This document shows positions 8,071-16,694 of a DNA stretch of 64,000 nt, one piece after another; position 1 is the stretch's first letter; each line of letters starts with the position of its first letter. A program made the translations under genes and the position numbers. The stretch spans positions 1 to 64,000 of the forward strand of contig JAKLFE010000021.1 in assembly GCA_022711355.1 (NCBI GenBank), in the 5' to 3' direction. This stretch comes from Spirochaetota bacterium. Its GTDB lineage: Bacteria; Spirochaetota; Spirochaetia; Treponematales; Rectinemataceae. Below the pieces are notes generated by a model, which worked only from the letters and a program-made list of their open reading frames with translations, did no database searches and had not been told where the DNA came from.

Positions 8071-8667
8071 ATGCGAACGAAGATAGGACTCTTCCTCCTC
8101 CTCGCCGCCCTGCTCTGCGCCGTCCCGGCCTTCGCGGCCGCCTCGGGCGACCCCATCAAGAAGTACGGCTTGCCCCTCCTCATCACCAACGCCGGCCAGG
8201 GCCCCGGCGGCAAGATGGCCCGGCTCCTGGTAGCCCAGACCAAGACCATCGTCCTGGACACCGACTACTGGTACAAGTCCGAGCCCTGGGAGGCCGACAT
8301 CGTCGACCGGCCCTACCAGGCCCTCATGTTCGTCATCGGCTCCTCGGACAAGGGGCTCGGGGCCTCGGGCATCACGATCGAGCAGGAGATCGCCCGCCTG
8401 GAGAAGATCGTCAAGCACGCCAAGGACAAGAAGATCCCCATCATCGCGGTGCTCCTGGAGAAGGACAAGCGCTCGGCCATAGCGAGCAACCCCAACGAGC
8501 GCTGCATCGACACCGTCTGCCCCTTCGCCGACTGGATGATCGTCGTCAAGGACGGCAACAAGGACGGCCGCTTCGACAAGCTCAAGGCCAAGCACAAGAT
8601 CCCGCTGACCCTGATCGACAACGCCATCGACTTCACCCAGCTCTGCAAGCAGAGCTTCGCGAAGTAA
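8071..8667 (+). CDS. Exported DUF6305-like protein
   Basis: 198 residues with a clear cleavable signal peptide (LFLLLAALLCAVPAFA). The mature protein opens with LPLLITNAGQGPGGKMARLL, which resembles what I recall of the DUF6305 family (a G-Q motif after a short strand). It continues with QALMFVIGSSDKGLGASGI and an alternating Rossmann-like pattern (KIPIIAVLLEKD, DWMIVVKDGNKDG). The GKDGNKDG-type acidic loop may bind a metal. It is the first gene of the operon and sits directly before a permease and a tiny membrane protein, so it could be the extracytoplasmic binding component of a transporter. That role is inference from context; the family has no known biochemical function that I can cite. 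Confidence 0.75.
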   Translation: MRTKIGLFLLLAALLCAVPAFAAASGDPIKKYGLPLLITNAGQGPGGKMARLLVAQTKTIVLDTDYWYKSEPWEADIVDRPYQALMFVIGSSDKGLGASGITIEQEIARLEKIVKHAKDKKIPIIAVLLEKDKRSAIASNPNERCIDTVCPFADWMIVVKDGNKDGRFDKLKAKHKIPLTLIDNAIDFTQLCKQSFAK

Positions 8668-8693
8668 GGCCCGCGGCGAGCAGGGGGCACTAC

Positions 8694-9980
8694 TTGTATC
8701 TCACCACCTCGCTGATCCTGGCGGCCATGGCCGCCTCCTTCGCCCTCGCCAGCTGGAAGCTCAAGTCTCCCGAGCTCTCGATGGCGATTGCGGCGGTCGT
8801 CGGCGCCCTGGCCGGCGGCCTGGGCTTCCCGACGCGCATCCTCGTCGAGGGCCTGTTCACCAACCTCGACCTGGCCATCCTCTTCGTCTGCGCCTCCGTA
8901 TTCGTGAACGTCTACTCCTACACGGGGGCTATGAACGCGGTCACGCGCAAGCTCGTGCGGAGCGTCGACAGCAAATGGCTCCTCCTGGTCTTCATGGCGA
9001 TCTTCATGCTGATCCCCGGGGCCCTGACCGGCGCCGGCTCGGTCTCCATCTTCGTCGTCGGGACCCTGGTGTCGACCGTCATCCGCTACATGGGCCTCTC
9101 CGAGAAGAAGGCCGTCGCCTTCGTCTTCGTCTTCGCCATCCTCTCGGCCGCGGCCCCGCCCATCAACCTCTGGACCATGCTCATGACCGCCCAGGCCAAC
9201 ATGCCCTACGTCGGCTTCACCAAGCTCCTCGCCCTCCCCATCCTCCTGGTCGGGGCCTTCACCATCGTCTACCTGGGCTGGGGCGCCAAGCGAGAGAGCA
9301 AGGAGAAGATCCTCGCCGAGCTCCCCGAGGCCCCCGAGGGCATGAACTGGTTCCGCATCCTCTGCCCCCTGGCCGTCCTCGCCGGGCTCATCCTCCTCTC
9401 GCTCTACCTGCCCTTCTCCGTCCCCGTGCTCGGGCTGCCCCTCATGTTCGTCCTGGCCACCATCGTCGCGGTCCTGTGCAATCCCCGGAAGGCGACGATC
9501 AAGGACTACTACGAGCTCATCGGCCGGACCATGGAGCAGGTCTTCCCCCTGGTGGCCACGGTCATCAGCGTGGGCGCCCTGGTCAACGTCATCGCGGCGA
9601 CCGGCGTGCGCGGCCTGATCGGCATCACCTTCGTGACCCTGCCCATCGCCTGGATCTACCTGACCGCCCTCCTGTTCTGCCCCTTCGCCCAGGGGGCCCT
9701 GAGCTACGGCAGCGCGATCATCCTCGGCACGCCCCTGATCTTCCTGTTCAACGCCCGGGGCATGAACACGACCGTCGTGGCCGCGGCCCTCAGCCTGATC
9801 TTCCCGATCGGCGACTGCCTGCCGCCCTCGCGCATCGTCGGCCGCATCAGCTGCGAGACCGTCGGCTACGCGGGCTCCTATATGTCCTTCCTCAAGCAGA
9901 TCGCCCTGCCGGTCCTCCTCCTCGGGGCCCTGGCCTTGGCCATGCTGGTCGCGCCGAACAGCTTCTCGTTCCTGAAGTAA
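8694..9980 (+). CDS. DctM-like (ion-transporter superfamily) permease
   Basis: 428 residues with roughly 11-12 membrane helices. The loop between helices contains LIPGALTGAGSVSIFVVGTL and AAPPINLWTMLMTA, re-entrant patterns like those of TRAP large subunits and related ion-transporter permeases. The second half repeats the pattern (FAQGALSYGSAIILGTPLIF, IFPIGDCLPPSRI). The start is TTG 8694 behind a CAGGGGG site, 26 bases after the DUF6305-like gene. No canonical DctP or DctQ lies beside it; the DUF6305-like protein and the 57-residue protein occupy those places. Substrate unknown; an anionic amino acid, peptide or poly-gamma-glutamate fragment would fit the hydrolases and ligase downstream. 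Confidence 0.8.
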   Translation: MYLTTSLILAAMAASFALASWKLKSPELSMAIAAVVGALAGGLGFPTRILVEGLFTNLDLAILFVCASVFVNVYSYTGAMNAVTRKLVRSVDSKWLLLVFMAIFMLIPGALTGAGSVSIFVVGTLVSTVIRYMGLSEKKAVAFVFVFAILSAAAPPINLWTMLMTAQANMPYVGFTKLLALPILLVGAFTIVYLGWGAKRESKEKILAELPEAPEGMNWFRILCPLAVLAGLILLSLYLPFSVPVLGLPLMFVLATIVAVLCNPRKATIKDYYELIGRTMEQVFPLVATVISVGALVNVIAATGVRGLIGITFVTLPIAWIYLTALLFCPFAQGALSYGSAIILGTPLIFLFNARGMNTTVVAAALSLIFPIGDCLPPSRIVGRISCETVGYAGSYMSFLKQIALPVLLLGALALAMLVAPNSFSFLK

Positions 9981-9990
9981 GGAGGAAAGC

Positions 9991-10164
9991 GTGGTTTTCC
10001 TGGAGCAAGCGATCCACGTCCTGTATTTCGTCTTCGCCGGGATCATCGGGTGGTTCCTCCTGCGGAACCTCTTCAAGCGCGCCTCCCGGCCGGGGATCGT
10101 CTACGACATCGTGTACGCCTACTGCGTCATCCCCTTCCTCCTGCGCGTGCTGTTCATAAAGTGA
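9991..10164 (+). CDS. Small two-helix membrane protein (57 aa)
   Basis: 57 residues from a GTG at 9991 with an ideal GGAGG site six bases upstream. It is MVFLEQAIHVLYFVFAG..., with one helix at about residues 8-27, a basic/proline loop (FKRASRPG) and a second helix (about 40-54) ending RVLFIK. It lies 10 bases after the permease gene and 16 bases before the metallo-hydrolase gene, so it is translated as part of the operon. Its position and topology suggest an accessory subunit of the permease, comparable with the small DctQ subunit of TRAP systems but much shorter. No family is recognised. Confidence 0.8.
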   Translation: MVFLEQAIHVLYFVFAGIIGWFLLRNLFKRASRPGIVYDIVYAYCVIPFLLRVLFIK

Positions 10165-10180
10165 CGGAAGGCCAACGAGC

Positions 10181-11368
10181 ATGAACATCAAGGCAACTCT
10201 CTCGAACCCCAAGGCGCGGGCCGGCCTCAAGGCCGCCTTCCTCGCCCTCGCCCTCCTCCTCGCCTTCCTCGCCGGCCGCGAGTTCCACGAGCTCCGCCAT
10301 TACGAGGAGACGGTCGTGTCCGCCCCCGGGCTGACCGAGCGGAAGATGCTGAGCGACTACCTCGCCAGCCTCGAGGGCACCTGGATGGACAGCCCCGTCT
10401 TCGTCTACGACTCGGGGGTCCCGGGCGGCTCGGTCTTCGTCATGGGCAACGTCCACCCCTACGAGCCGGCGACGAGCCTGGCGGCCTACATCATCATGGA
10501 GAACATCAAGGTCTCCAAGGGCAAGGTCTTCGTCCTGCCCCAGGGCAACCGCTCGGCCTCGACCACCGGCATGCTCGCGAACGCCTACCCCAAGTTCTTC
10601 AGCGTGCCGACCTCCTTCGGCGCGAAGAAGTACCGGCTCGGCGACCGCGGGACGAACCCCCTGGACCAGTGGCCCGATCCCTTCACCTACGTGAACTACC
10701 CCTCGCGGCAGAACCTGGCCTACCAGGACATCCGGAACATGAACCGGACCTATCCCGGCCGGCCGGACGGGACGCTGACGGAGCGGGCCGCCTACGCGGT
10801 CATGGAGCTCATCAGGCGCGAGAAGATCGACCTCGCCATCGACATGCACGAGGCCTCGCTCATGTACCCCGTCGTGGGGACCTACGTGGCCCACGACCGC
10901 TCCTTCGACCTCGCGATGATGGCCGCGATGACCCTCACCGCCGGCTCCTTCGACATGAAGTGCGAGTCCTCGCCCAAGGGCCTGCGGGGCCTGTCCCACC
11001 GCGAGTGGGGCGACTACAGCGACACCCTGGCCGTCCTCATGGAGACCCCCGAGCCCTTCATCGACCGCGTGGTCGGGCCCATGACCGAACAGCTGTTCAC
11101 CGAGGGCAAGGACGAGTTCCTCGACGTCGCGGCGAGGCACGGCCTGACCTACGTGCCCTACTCCTACGAGACCGGCGCCCCCCTGTGGTACCGCTGCGGC
11201 CGCCACCTCTCGGGCGCCCTCGAGGCCGTCGCCCAGATGGGCGCCTTCTTCCCCGAGAAGGAGGTCCTCGTCGAGTGGCCGGGCTACGAGGAGCTGAAGG
11301 AGCATGATTGCGGCTACTTCCTCCACGACCCGGGGAAGGCCGATCCCAAGCTCGTGTTCAAGCAGTGA
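10181..11368 (+). CDS. M14/aspartoacylase-like zinc hydrolase, membrane-anchored
   Basis: 395 residues. An N-terminal hydrophobic segment (AAFLALALLLAFLAG, about residues 18-33) anchors or exports the protein. The catalytic domain resembles the succinylglutamate desuccinylase/aspartoacylase branch of M14 metallopeptidases. GNVHPYEPATS (about residue 90) gives the HxxE zinc pair, NRTYPGRPDGTLTE the substrate-binding arginine region, and AIDMHEAS (about 220) the third zinc histidine. A late glutamate for catalysis is probably in the LMETPEPF stretch. Family members cleave amide bonds of acylated or polymeric acidic amino acids. Lying between a permease and pgsB, it may cut a gamma-linked or N-acylated glutamate compound; that substrate is inference. 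Confidence 0.8.
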   Translation: MNIKATLSNPKARAGLKAAFLALALLLAFLAGREFHELRHYEETVVSAPGLTERKMLSDYLASLEGTWMDSPVFVYDSGVPGGSVFVMGNVHPYEPATSLAAYIIMENIKVSKGKVFVLPQGNRSASTTGMLANAYPKFFSVPTSFGAKKYRLGDRGTNPLDQWPDPFTYVNYPSRQNLAYQDIRNMNRTYPGRPDGTLTERAAYAVMELIRREKIDLAIDMHEASLMYPVVGTYVAHDRSFDLAMMAAMTLTAGSFDMKCESSPKGLRGLSHREWGDYSDTLAVLMETPEPFIDRVVGPMTEQLFTEGKDEFLDVAARHGLTYVPYSYETGAPLWYRCGRHLSGALEAVAQMGAFFPEKEVLVEWPGYEELKEHDCGYFLHDPGKADPKLVFKQ

Positions 11369-11437
11369 GGCCCCTCGGGGTCCCCCCAGCCACGGAAATC
11401 TCGGGGCGAATGCGTCCCGAATAAAGGAGAGAAAGGC

Positions 11438-13063
11438 ATGAAGAGATTGCGAATCGCGTTCCTCTTCCTCGCGGTCCTGCTCGTCGCGCGGGTCCAGGAC
11501 CTCGCGGCCTGCACCGTCATCGCGGTGGGCACCGAGGCCAGCGCCGACGGCTCGACCATCGCCACCCACAACGACGACTCCTCGGGCGCCGACTTCCGCC
11601 TCTGGATCACCCGCGGCCAGAAGTGGCCCGCCGGCGCCAAGCGCGACATCGTCGCCGACTCGCACAACTACGGCGACTTCGGCAAGTACCCCAAGGTCAA
11701 GGACTACGGCGCCGGCATGCTCGTCGGCGAGATGCCCGAGGCCCCGCTGACCTACTCCTACTTCCACTCCCGCTACTCCTTCATCAACGAGAAGGGCGTG
11801 TCGATGGGCGAGGCCACCCACCGCAACGACTTCAAGTCCACCGAGCTGCGCAAGAAGACCGGCGACCTCCTGTTCGGCAAGAACACCGGCCTCATCGACT
11901 GCTGGAACGCCCAGGACATCGCCCTCGAGCGCGCGACGACCGCCAAGGAAGCCGCCCAGATCATGGGCGACCTCGTCGAGAAGTTCGGCTGGAAGGACCC
12001 GGGCGAGACGATCAACATCGCCGACGGCAAGGAAGTCTGGATCGCCGAGTACTACGGCCGCGACCTGTGGTGCGCCGTGCGCATGCCGAAGAACGCCTTC
12101 TTCGTCGCCGCCAACCACGCGCGGATCCACAGCTTCGACTTCAACGACAAGGAAAACTACATCGGCTCCCCGAACCTGAAGAGCTTCGCCGTCGAGAACG
12201 GGCTCTGGTCCGAGGCCTCCGGCCTCCCCTTCGACCCCGCCGAGATCTACTCCCCCTTCAAGGCCGGCGACGTCTACAGCACCCGCCGCGAGTGGAGGAT
12301 CCTCGACCTCGTCGCGCCCTCGCTCAAGCTCGACCCCAACGCCGAGACCTTCCCCCTCTTCGTCGTCCCCGAGAAGAAGCTCTCCGTCGCCGACGTGTAC
12401 AAGCTCACCGCCGACTACTACGAGGGGACCGACTACGACCTCACCCGCCAGCCCCTCTCCGGGCCCTACGGCGACCCCCAGAACCCCTACCACATCGAGC
12501 GCTCGGTCAACTGCTTCCGCTCCTGCTACGTCATGATCGCCCACGTCAAGGGCTGGCTCCCCGACGCCGCCAAGTGCCTCGTGTGGTACGGCTACGGCGC
12601 CGCCGACACCAACTACCTCACCCCGCTCTGGCCCACCATGACCAAGCTCCCCGAGCTCTACACGATCGGCAACCGCTACGAGGAGTTCCGCCGCGACTCC
12701 GGCTGGTGGACCAACTCCTACGTCCAGCAGGTCGCCAGGACCTACTACACGGGCGCCATCAAGCAGATCCGCGAGATGCGCGATCCCCGCATGGAGAAGA
12801 TCTACAAGGAGACCGACGCGATCCAGAACCAGGCCGCCGAGCTCATCAAGGCCAAGAAGGACAAGAAGGCCATCGAGCTCCTGACCAAGTACGGCAACGA
12901 CACCGCCGTCGCCTGGCACAAGGACTGGCTCTTCCTCGGCGACCAGCTGATGGGCCGCTTCATGTGGACCAAGGACAAGATGAAGGACCTCCCCGCCTCC
13001 AAGTGGTGGAACGACATCATGAAGGCGGCCCCCGTGCGGCCGGCCGAGGAGATGAAGAAGTAA
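11438..13063 (+). CDS. C69-family dipeptidase, exported
   Basis: 541 residues. The signal peptide ends at ...QDLAA and exposes Cys25 (ACTVIAVG) as the N-terminal nucleophile, the defining feature of family C69 (PepD-like) Ntn hydrolases. Conserved flanking motifs are TIATHNDDSSG, the GVSMGEATH segment and the central YYGRDLWCAVRMP. Length and architecture match family members. They hydrolyse dipeptides with broad specificity outside the cytosol when a signal peptide is present, as here. The start ATG follows AAGGAG. Its place between the M14-like hydrolase and pgsB suggests processing of peptide or gamma-glutamyl products. A strong hairpin follows the gene. Confidence 0.9.
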   Translation: MKRLRIAFLFLAVLLVARVQDLAACTVIAVGTEASADGSTIATHNDDSSGADFRLWITRGQKWPAGAKRDIVADSHNYGDFGKYPKVKDYGAGMLVGEMPEAPLTYSYFHSRYSFINEKGVSMGEATHRNDFKSTELRKKTGDLLFGKNTGLIDCWNAQDIALERATTAKEAAQIMGDLVEKFGWKDPGETINIADGKEVWIAEYYGRDLWCAVRMPKNAFFVAANHARIHSFDFNDKENYIGSPNLKSFAVENGLWSEASGLPFDPAEIYSPFKAGDVYSTRREWRILDLVAPSLKLDPNAETFPLFVVPEKKLSVADVYKLTADYYEGTDYDLTRQPLSGPYGDPQNPYHIERSVNCFRSCYVMIAHVKGWLPDAAKCLVWYGYGAADTNYLTPLWPTMTKLPELYTIGNRYEEFRRDSGWWTNSYVQQVARTYYTGAIKQIREMRDPRMEKIYKETDAIQNQAAELIKAKKDKKAIELLTKYGNDTAVAWHKDWLFLGDQLMGRFMWTKDKMKDLPASKWWNDIMKAAPVRPAEEMKK

Positions 13064-13094
13064 GCCCCCGCGGCTCGCTTCCGTCGAAGCGACG

Positions 13095-13125
13095 CCCGGC
13101 GCGGCGGCCCGCCCGCCGCGCCGGG
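13095..13125 (+). terminator. GC-rich intercistronic hairpin
   Basis: A perfect 13-bp stem (13095-13107 with 13113-13125, CCCGGCGCGGCGG arm) with a five-base loop and no T tract. It probably stabilises or partly attenuates the transcript between the dipeptidase gene and pgsB rather than acting as a full terminator. Confidence 0.55.
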
Positions 13126-13178
13126 CCCGTCTCCGCGATGGACAGGGGACGGGCGAAGCCCGATAATCGGAAAGCATC

Positions 13179-14333
13179 GTGACCCTCGTACTCGCCCTCG
13201 GCCTCGCCCTGCTCGCCTGCGGCGCCCTCGAGGCCGGCCTCCACCGGAGGAACCTCGAGCGCATACCGGTACGCGTCCTCGTGAACGGGACCAGGGGCAA
13301 GTCGAGCGTCACCCGCCTCGTCGCCGGGGCCCTGCGCGAGTCGGGCTGCCCGACGGTCGCCAAGACCACCGGCTCGGCCGCCCGCATAATCCTCGAGGAC
13401 GGGAGCGAGCTCCCCCTGGCCAGGCCCTTCGGGGCCCGCATCACCGAGCAGAAGGCCCTGGCCCGCCTGGCGGCGCGGCGCGGGGCCCGGGCCCTCGTGG
13501 TCGAGTGCATGGCCGTCCGGCCCGAGTCCCAGGAAGTCATGCAGTCCCAGCTCGTGCGCGCGACGCTCGGCCTGATCACGAACGCCCGCGTCGACCACGT
13601 CGAGGAGATGGGGCCGAGCCTCGAGGAGACCCTCGCCGCCCTCGCCGGAACCGTCCCGCGGGGAGGGACCTTGGTCACCGCGGAGCCTCGCCTCGCCGAG
13701 CCGGCCTACGCGCGGCGAGCCCGCCGCGTCGTCCTGGCCGAGGCCGCTTCCGTCGGGCCCGAGCTCCTGGCCTCCTTCCCCTACCCGGTCTTCGCCGAGA
13801 ACCTGGCCCTGGCCCTCGCCGCGGCCGAGGAGCTCGGCATCGAGCGGGAGACCGCGCTGCGCGGCATGGCCAAGGCCAGGCCCGACCTCGGGGCCCTGGG
13901 CCTGTGGCGGCTCGAGCTGCCCTCCGGCCCGGCCTACGTCGTCAACGCCTTCGCCGCGAACGACCTGGCCTCGACGGCCCTCGCCTGGGAGGAGGCCGCG
14001 CGGCGCCTCCCGGCCGGGCTGCCGGTCTTCCTCCTGTACAACGGCCGCGCGGACCGCGAGTACCGCCTGGCGGAGTTCCTCGAGCTGCCCGCGAGGATAC
14101 CCGGCCTCGCCGCGGTCGCCGCGGCCGGCCAGTACGCGCGGAAGGCCGCGCGGGCCTTCGCGCGCCGCGGCTACCCGACGCTGGACCTCGAGCCGGGCGC
14201 CGGCTGCGAGGCCATCCTCGCGAGCCTCGCCGCCCGGGCCGGGGGCGGCTTCGTCCTCTTCGGCGCGGGCAACTTCCAGGGCCTGGGCCGGGAGCTGGCG
14301 GAGCGCTGCGAGCGGGAAGGCTCGATCCTATGA
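13179..14333 (+). CDS. pgsB: PgsB/CapB-type poly-gamma-glutamate synthase ligase
   Basis: 384 residues. A short N-terminal hydrophobic segment (VLALGLALLACGALEAG) is followed by the Mur-ligase-like ATP-binding loop NGTRGKSSVTR (about residue 35), then GSAARIILEDG, ARRGARALVVECMAV and LGLITNARVDHVEEMG, all typical of PgsB/CapB. These enzymes activate a glutamate carboxylate with ATP and extend a gamma-glutamyl chain together with PgsC at the membrane. The start is GTG 13179, which begins the hydrophobic N-terminus. PgsC follows after 19 bases. PgsA and PgsE homologues are not in the operon. The polymer or conjugate made here is unproven. Confidence 0.9.
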   Translation: MTLVLALGLALLACGALEAGLHRRNLERIPVRVLVNGTRGKSSVTRLVAGALRESGCPTVAKTTGSAARIILEDGSELPLARPFGARITEQKALARLAARRGARALVVECMAVRPESQEVMQSQLVRATLGLITNARVDHVEEMGPSLEETLAALAGTVPRGGTLVTAEPRLAEPAYARRARRVVLAEAASVGPELLASFPYPVFAENLALALAAAEELGIERETALRGMAKARPDLGALGLWRLELPSGPAYVVNAFAANDLASTALAWEEAARRLPAGLPVFLLYNGRADREYRLAEFLELPARIPGLAAVAAAGQYARKAARAFARRGYPTLDLEPGAGCEAILASLAARAGGGFVLFGAGNFQGLGRELAERCEREGSIL

Positions 14334-14352
14334 CGACGAAGGGGAGGGGCAC

Positions 14353-14787
14353 ATGCTCCAGGAATCGATAGGCCTGAGCCTCGTGCTCGGCTTCCTCGCC
14401 AGCGAGCTCCTCGGGCTCTCCGCGGGTGGCCTGGTCTCGCCGGGCTACCTCGCCTTCTTCCTGAACCAGCCTGCGCGCCTCGCCTCGACCCTGGCCCTCG
14501 CCGCCCTGATCTTCCTCCTGGTCCGCCTGATGCAGCGCTTCATGATCGTCTACGGCAAGCGCCGCTTCATGGCCGCCATGCTCCTGAGCCTCGTCGGGAC
14601 CTGGGCCCTCGAGCGGGCCCTCTTCGCCTCCCACGCGGCGGGCCAGGACCTCCGGGCCATCGGCTACGTGATCCCCGGCCTCATAGCCAACGACATGCTC
14701 AAGCAGGGCCTGCTCAAGACGGCCCTCCTGACCCTCCTGGGCGCGGTCCTGGTCCGGCTCGCCCTGGCGGCGGCGGGGCTCTGGTGA
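14353..14787 (+). CDS. pgsC: PgsC/CapC-type membrane protein
   Basis: 144 residues with four or five membrane helices. The opening LSLVLGFLASELLGLSAGGLVSPGYLA closely follows the PgsC/CapC pattern (conserved GLSAGGLVVPGY-like segment), and YVIPGLIANDMLKQG near the C-terminus is the other conserved block. PgsC partners PgsB in poly-gamma-glutamate chain synthesis and is thought to help channel the polymer. Its gene overlaps the next gene by GTGA, so PgsB, PgsC and PgsW are translationally linked. Confidence 0.92.
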   Translation: MLQESIGLSLVLGFLASELLGLSAGGLVSPGYLAFFLNQPARLASTLALAALIFLLVRLMQRFMIVYGKRRFMAAMLLSLVGTWALERALFASHAAGQDLRAIGYVIPGLIANDMLKQGLLKTALLTLLGAVLVRLALAAAGLW

Positions 14788-15926
14788 GGCGGGGCGGGGG
14801 AGGGCGGGGCGCGGCGGCCTCGCCCCTGGCCTGCCTCCTGGCCGCCCTCCTCCTCGCCGGCGGGGGCCTCGCCCTCCTCGGCCGCGCCTCGGCCGAGGAG
14901 CCCATACCCGCGGCCGCGGCCGCGCTCCGGGCCGCCCAGCGCATGGAGCTCGCCGAGGCCGTCCTGAAAAAGGCCATCCTCGCCGAGGGCATTCCGATCG
15001 AGGAGGAGCTCGACCCCAACCGCACCGGCCTCGTCGGCCCCGAGTGGAGCCCCCTCACCACCACCCTGGGCAGCCTCGAGGCCAAGCGCAGCGTCCTGAA
15101 CCCGAACTTCGCCGCCCTCATGGTCCGCTACTTCGACGAGGCGGGGCTCGAGGCCGGCGACGCGGTCGCCCTGGGCGCGAGCGGCTCCTTCCCCGGCCTC
15201 GCCCTCGCCGCCCTCTGCGCGGCGCGCGAGCTCGGCCTCGAGGCGACGACCATCGCCTCCTTCGGCTCCTCGATGTACGGGGCGACCAGGCCCGAGCTCA
15301 CCCTGCCCAGGATGCTCCGCATCCTCGCGGCGGCCGGGGTCCTGCCCGACTCCCTGGCCGCCGTCTCGCCGGGGGGGGACGCCGACCACGGCGAGAGCGC
15401 GCTGTACGACGACGCCCGGGCCGTCATCGCCCGCCTCGCCGCGGAGTCCGGGGTCGAGTTCATCGACTTCGATCCCCCCGACCTCGCGGCCAGCGTGGCG
15501 CGGCGCATGGAGATCTACCGGGAGCGGGCGGGGGCGCGGGGCGCGGCCTGCTTCGTCAACATCGGGGGGGCGAGCCCCAACAGCGGCGAGTCTCCCTACA
15601 CCCTCGCCTTTCCCCAGGGCCTGGTCCTCGACCCGCCGCCCATCCCCGGCGGCGCCGAGAGGGGGCTCGTCTACGAGTTCGCGGCCAGGGGGATCCCCGT
15701 CGTCAACCTCCTGAACGTCCGCCTCCTGGCCGAGCGGGCGGGCCTGCCCTACGATCCGGTGCCCCTGCCGCGGGCCGGGGAGGGCGGGGTCTACCGGCGC
15801 TCCCGGCCGAGCCGCCCGCTCGCCGCGGCCGCCCTGGCAGCCTCGCTCGCGCCCCTCGTGGCGGCCGGCGCCGCCCGCGCGCGCCGTATCCGGCGGGAGC
15901 GCGGGGAGCGCTCGGCGGCGCGTTAG
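14784..15926 (+). CDS. pgsW: PgsW-type poly-gamma-glutamate system protein
   Basis: 380 residues with an N-terminal signal or anchor (LACLLAALLLAGGGLALL) and a second hydrophobic segment near the C-terminus (PLAAAALAASLAPLVAAG) followed by an Arg-rich tail. The central domain shows LGPEWSPLTTTLGSL-like and NPNFAALMVRYFDEAGL motifs, then GASGSFPGLALAALCAA and CFVNIGGASPNSG, as in proteins named poly-gamma-glutamate system protein (PgsW) of Fusobacteria and relatives. The start is GTG 14784, overlapping pgsC. Biochemical role in the family is not established; replacing PgsA/PgsE as an envelope partner is a reasonable inference. The stop codon lies within a GCGTTAGGCG motif. Confidence 0.85.
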   Translation: MRRGGGGRGAAASPLACLLAALLLAGGGLALLGRASAEEPIPAAAAALRAAQRMELAEAVLKKAILAEGIPIEEELDPNRTGLVGPEWSPLTTTLGSLEAKRSVLNPNFAALMVRYFDEAGLEAGDAVALGASGSFPGLALAALCAARELGLEATTIASFGSSMYGATRPELTLPRMLRILAAAGVLPDSLAAVSPGGDADHGESALYDDARAVIARLAAESGVEFIDFDPPDLAASVARRMEIYRERAGARGAACFVNIGGASPNSGESPYTLAFPQGLVLDPPPIPGGAERGLVYEFAARGIPVVNLLNVRLLAERAGLPYDPVPLPRAGEGGVYRRSRPSRPLAAAALAASLAPLVAAGAARARRIRRERGERSAAR

Positions 15927-15943
15927 GCGGCGTCAACCCGCGC

Positions 15944-16624
15944 TCAGAGGCCGCGCTCCGACTTGTAGACCGAGACGAGGGCCTTGAGCATGCCCAAGGT
16001 CCGCTCGCAGGGGATCGTCCCCGACTTCCGGTCGACGGGCCTGCAGGGCTTGGCGAGTTGGAGGTCTACCAGGACGGGCCCGGATTCGCCGCTCTCGGCG
16101 ACGATCCGCGCGAGCTCCTCGCTCCCGCGCGAGCTGGCCACGGCCCAGACGGCCGAGGCGACGCGGATCTTGGCGTCGGCGTCGATCGCGAGCCCATTCG
16201 GCCAGAGGGAGCGGATGAAGTCGTCGAAGCCGTCCCCGCGAGCGGCGACGCCCCGCCTGACGAGCTGGCCGCGGAGCTTCGAGCCGAAGGAGCCCGCGAA
16301 GTCCGCGAGCTCGCGGAGGGCCTCGATCTTCCGATCGACCTGGCTCTTGACGTTGGGGCTCGTCACGCCGGCGGCGGCCTCCTCGAGGGCCTTGATCCGC
16401 GCGCCGAGGATATCCTCGATCGGGATGGCGGCCAGCTCCTGCTCGGCGGCGACCATCATGAGCACGCGCTCGTCGGCGACGCGGGCCGCCGCGGCGGTGA
16501 AGACGTCGCCGTCCGGATCGTCGGCCGCTATCCTCGCCAGGAGGGCCTGGTCGCCCAGGGCCTCCACCGCCTTCAGCCGCTTGTCCTTGTCCTTGCTCTG
16601 CCATGCCGGCGCGAACAGTCCCAT
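15944..16624 (-). CDS. Hypothetical protein with HEAT-like N-terminus
   Basis: 226 residues, cytosolic (no signal). The first 60 residues read as short alpha-helical repeats with RLKAVEALGDQALLARIA and DVFTAAAARVADERVLMMVA, resembling degenerate HEAT/leucine-rich-variant repeats. The remainder is helical without a recognised motif except a CRPVDRKSGTIPCERTLG loop with two cysteines. An AAAAGGAG site precedes the ATG at 16624. The gene is downstream of the lipase on the same strand, separated by a double hairpin, and converges with pgsW. No function is assigned. Confidence 0.75.
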   Translation of the reverse strand: MGLFAPAWQSKDKDKRLKAVEALGDQALLARIAADDPDGDVFTAAAARVADERVLMMVAAEQELAAIPIEDILGARIKALEEAAAGVTSPNVKSQVDRKIEALRELADFAGSFGSKLRGQLVRRGVAARGDGFDDFIRSLWPNGLAIDADAKIRVASAVWAVASSRGSEELARIVAESGESGPVLVDLQLAKPCRPVDRKSGTIPCERTLGMLKALVSVYKSERGL

Positions 16625-16647
16625 GTCGTGCTCCTTTTTGTCGATAT

Positions 16648-16694
16648 GCCGTCCCCTGGCGGGACGGCGCTCAAGCCGGGGACCGTCCCCGGCT
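16648..16694. other. Two adjacent GC-rich hairpins
   Basis: GCCGTCCC-CTGGC-GGGACGGC (16648-16668) and the near-continuous palindrome AGCCGGGGAC/GTCCCCGGCT (16674-16694). They share GTCCCC/GGGGAC cores, so they can also pair with each other and form alternative structures. They separate the lipase gene from the downstream hypothetical gene on the minus strand and may attenuate or protect the mRNA. Confidence 0.5.

Noticed and set aside
10154-13678. 1174-codon antisense frame opposite the hydrolase and dipeptidase genes
   Set aside because: It is the antisense shadow of well-supported genes; low-complexity G/V/E-rich composition with no domain.
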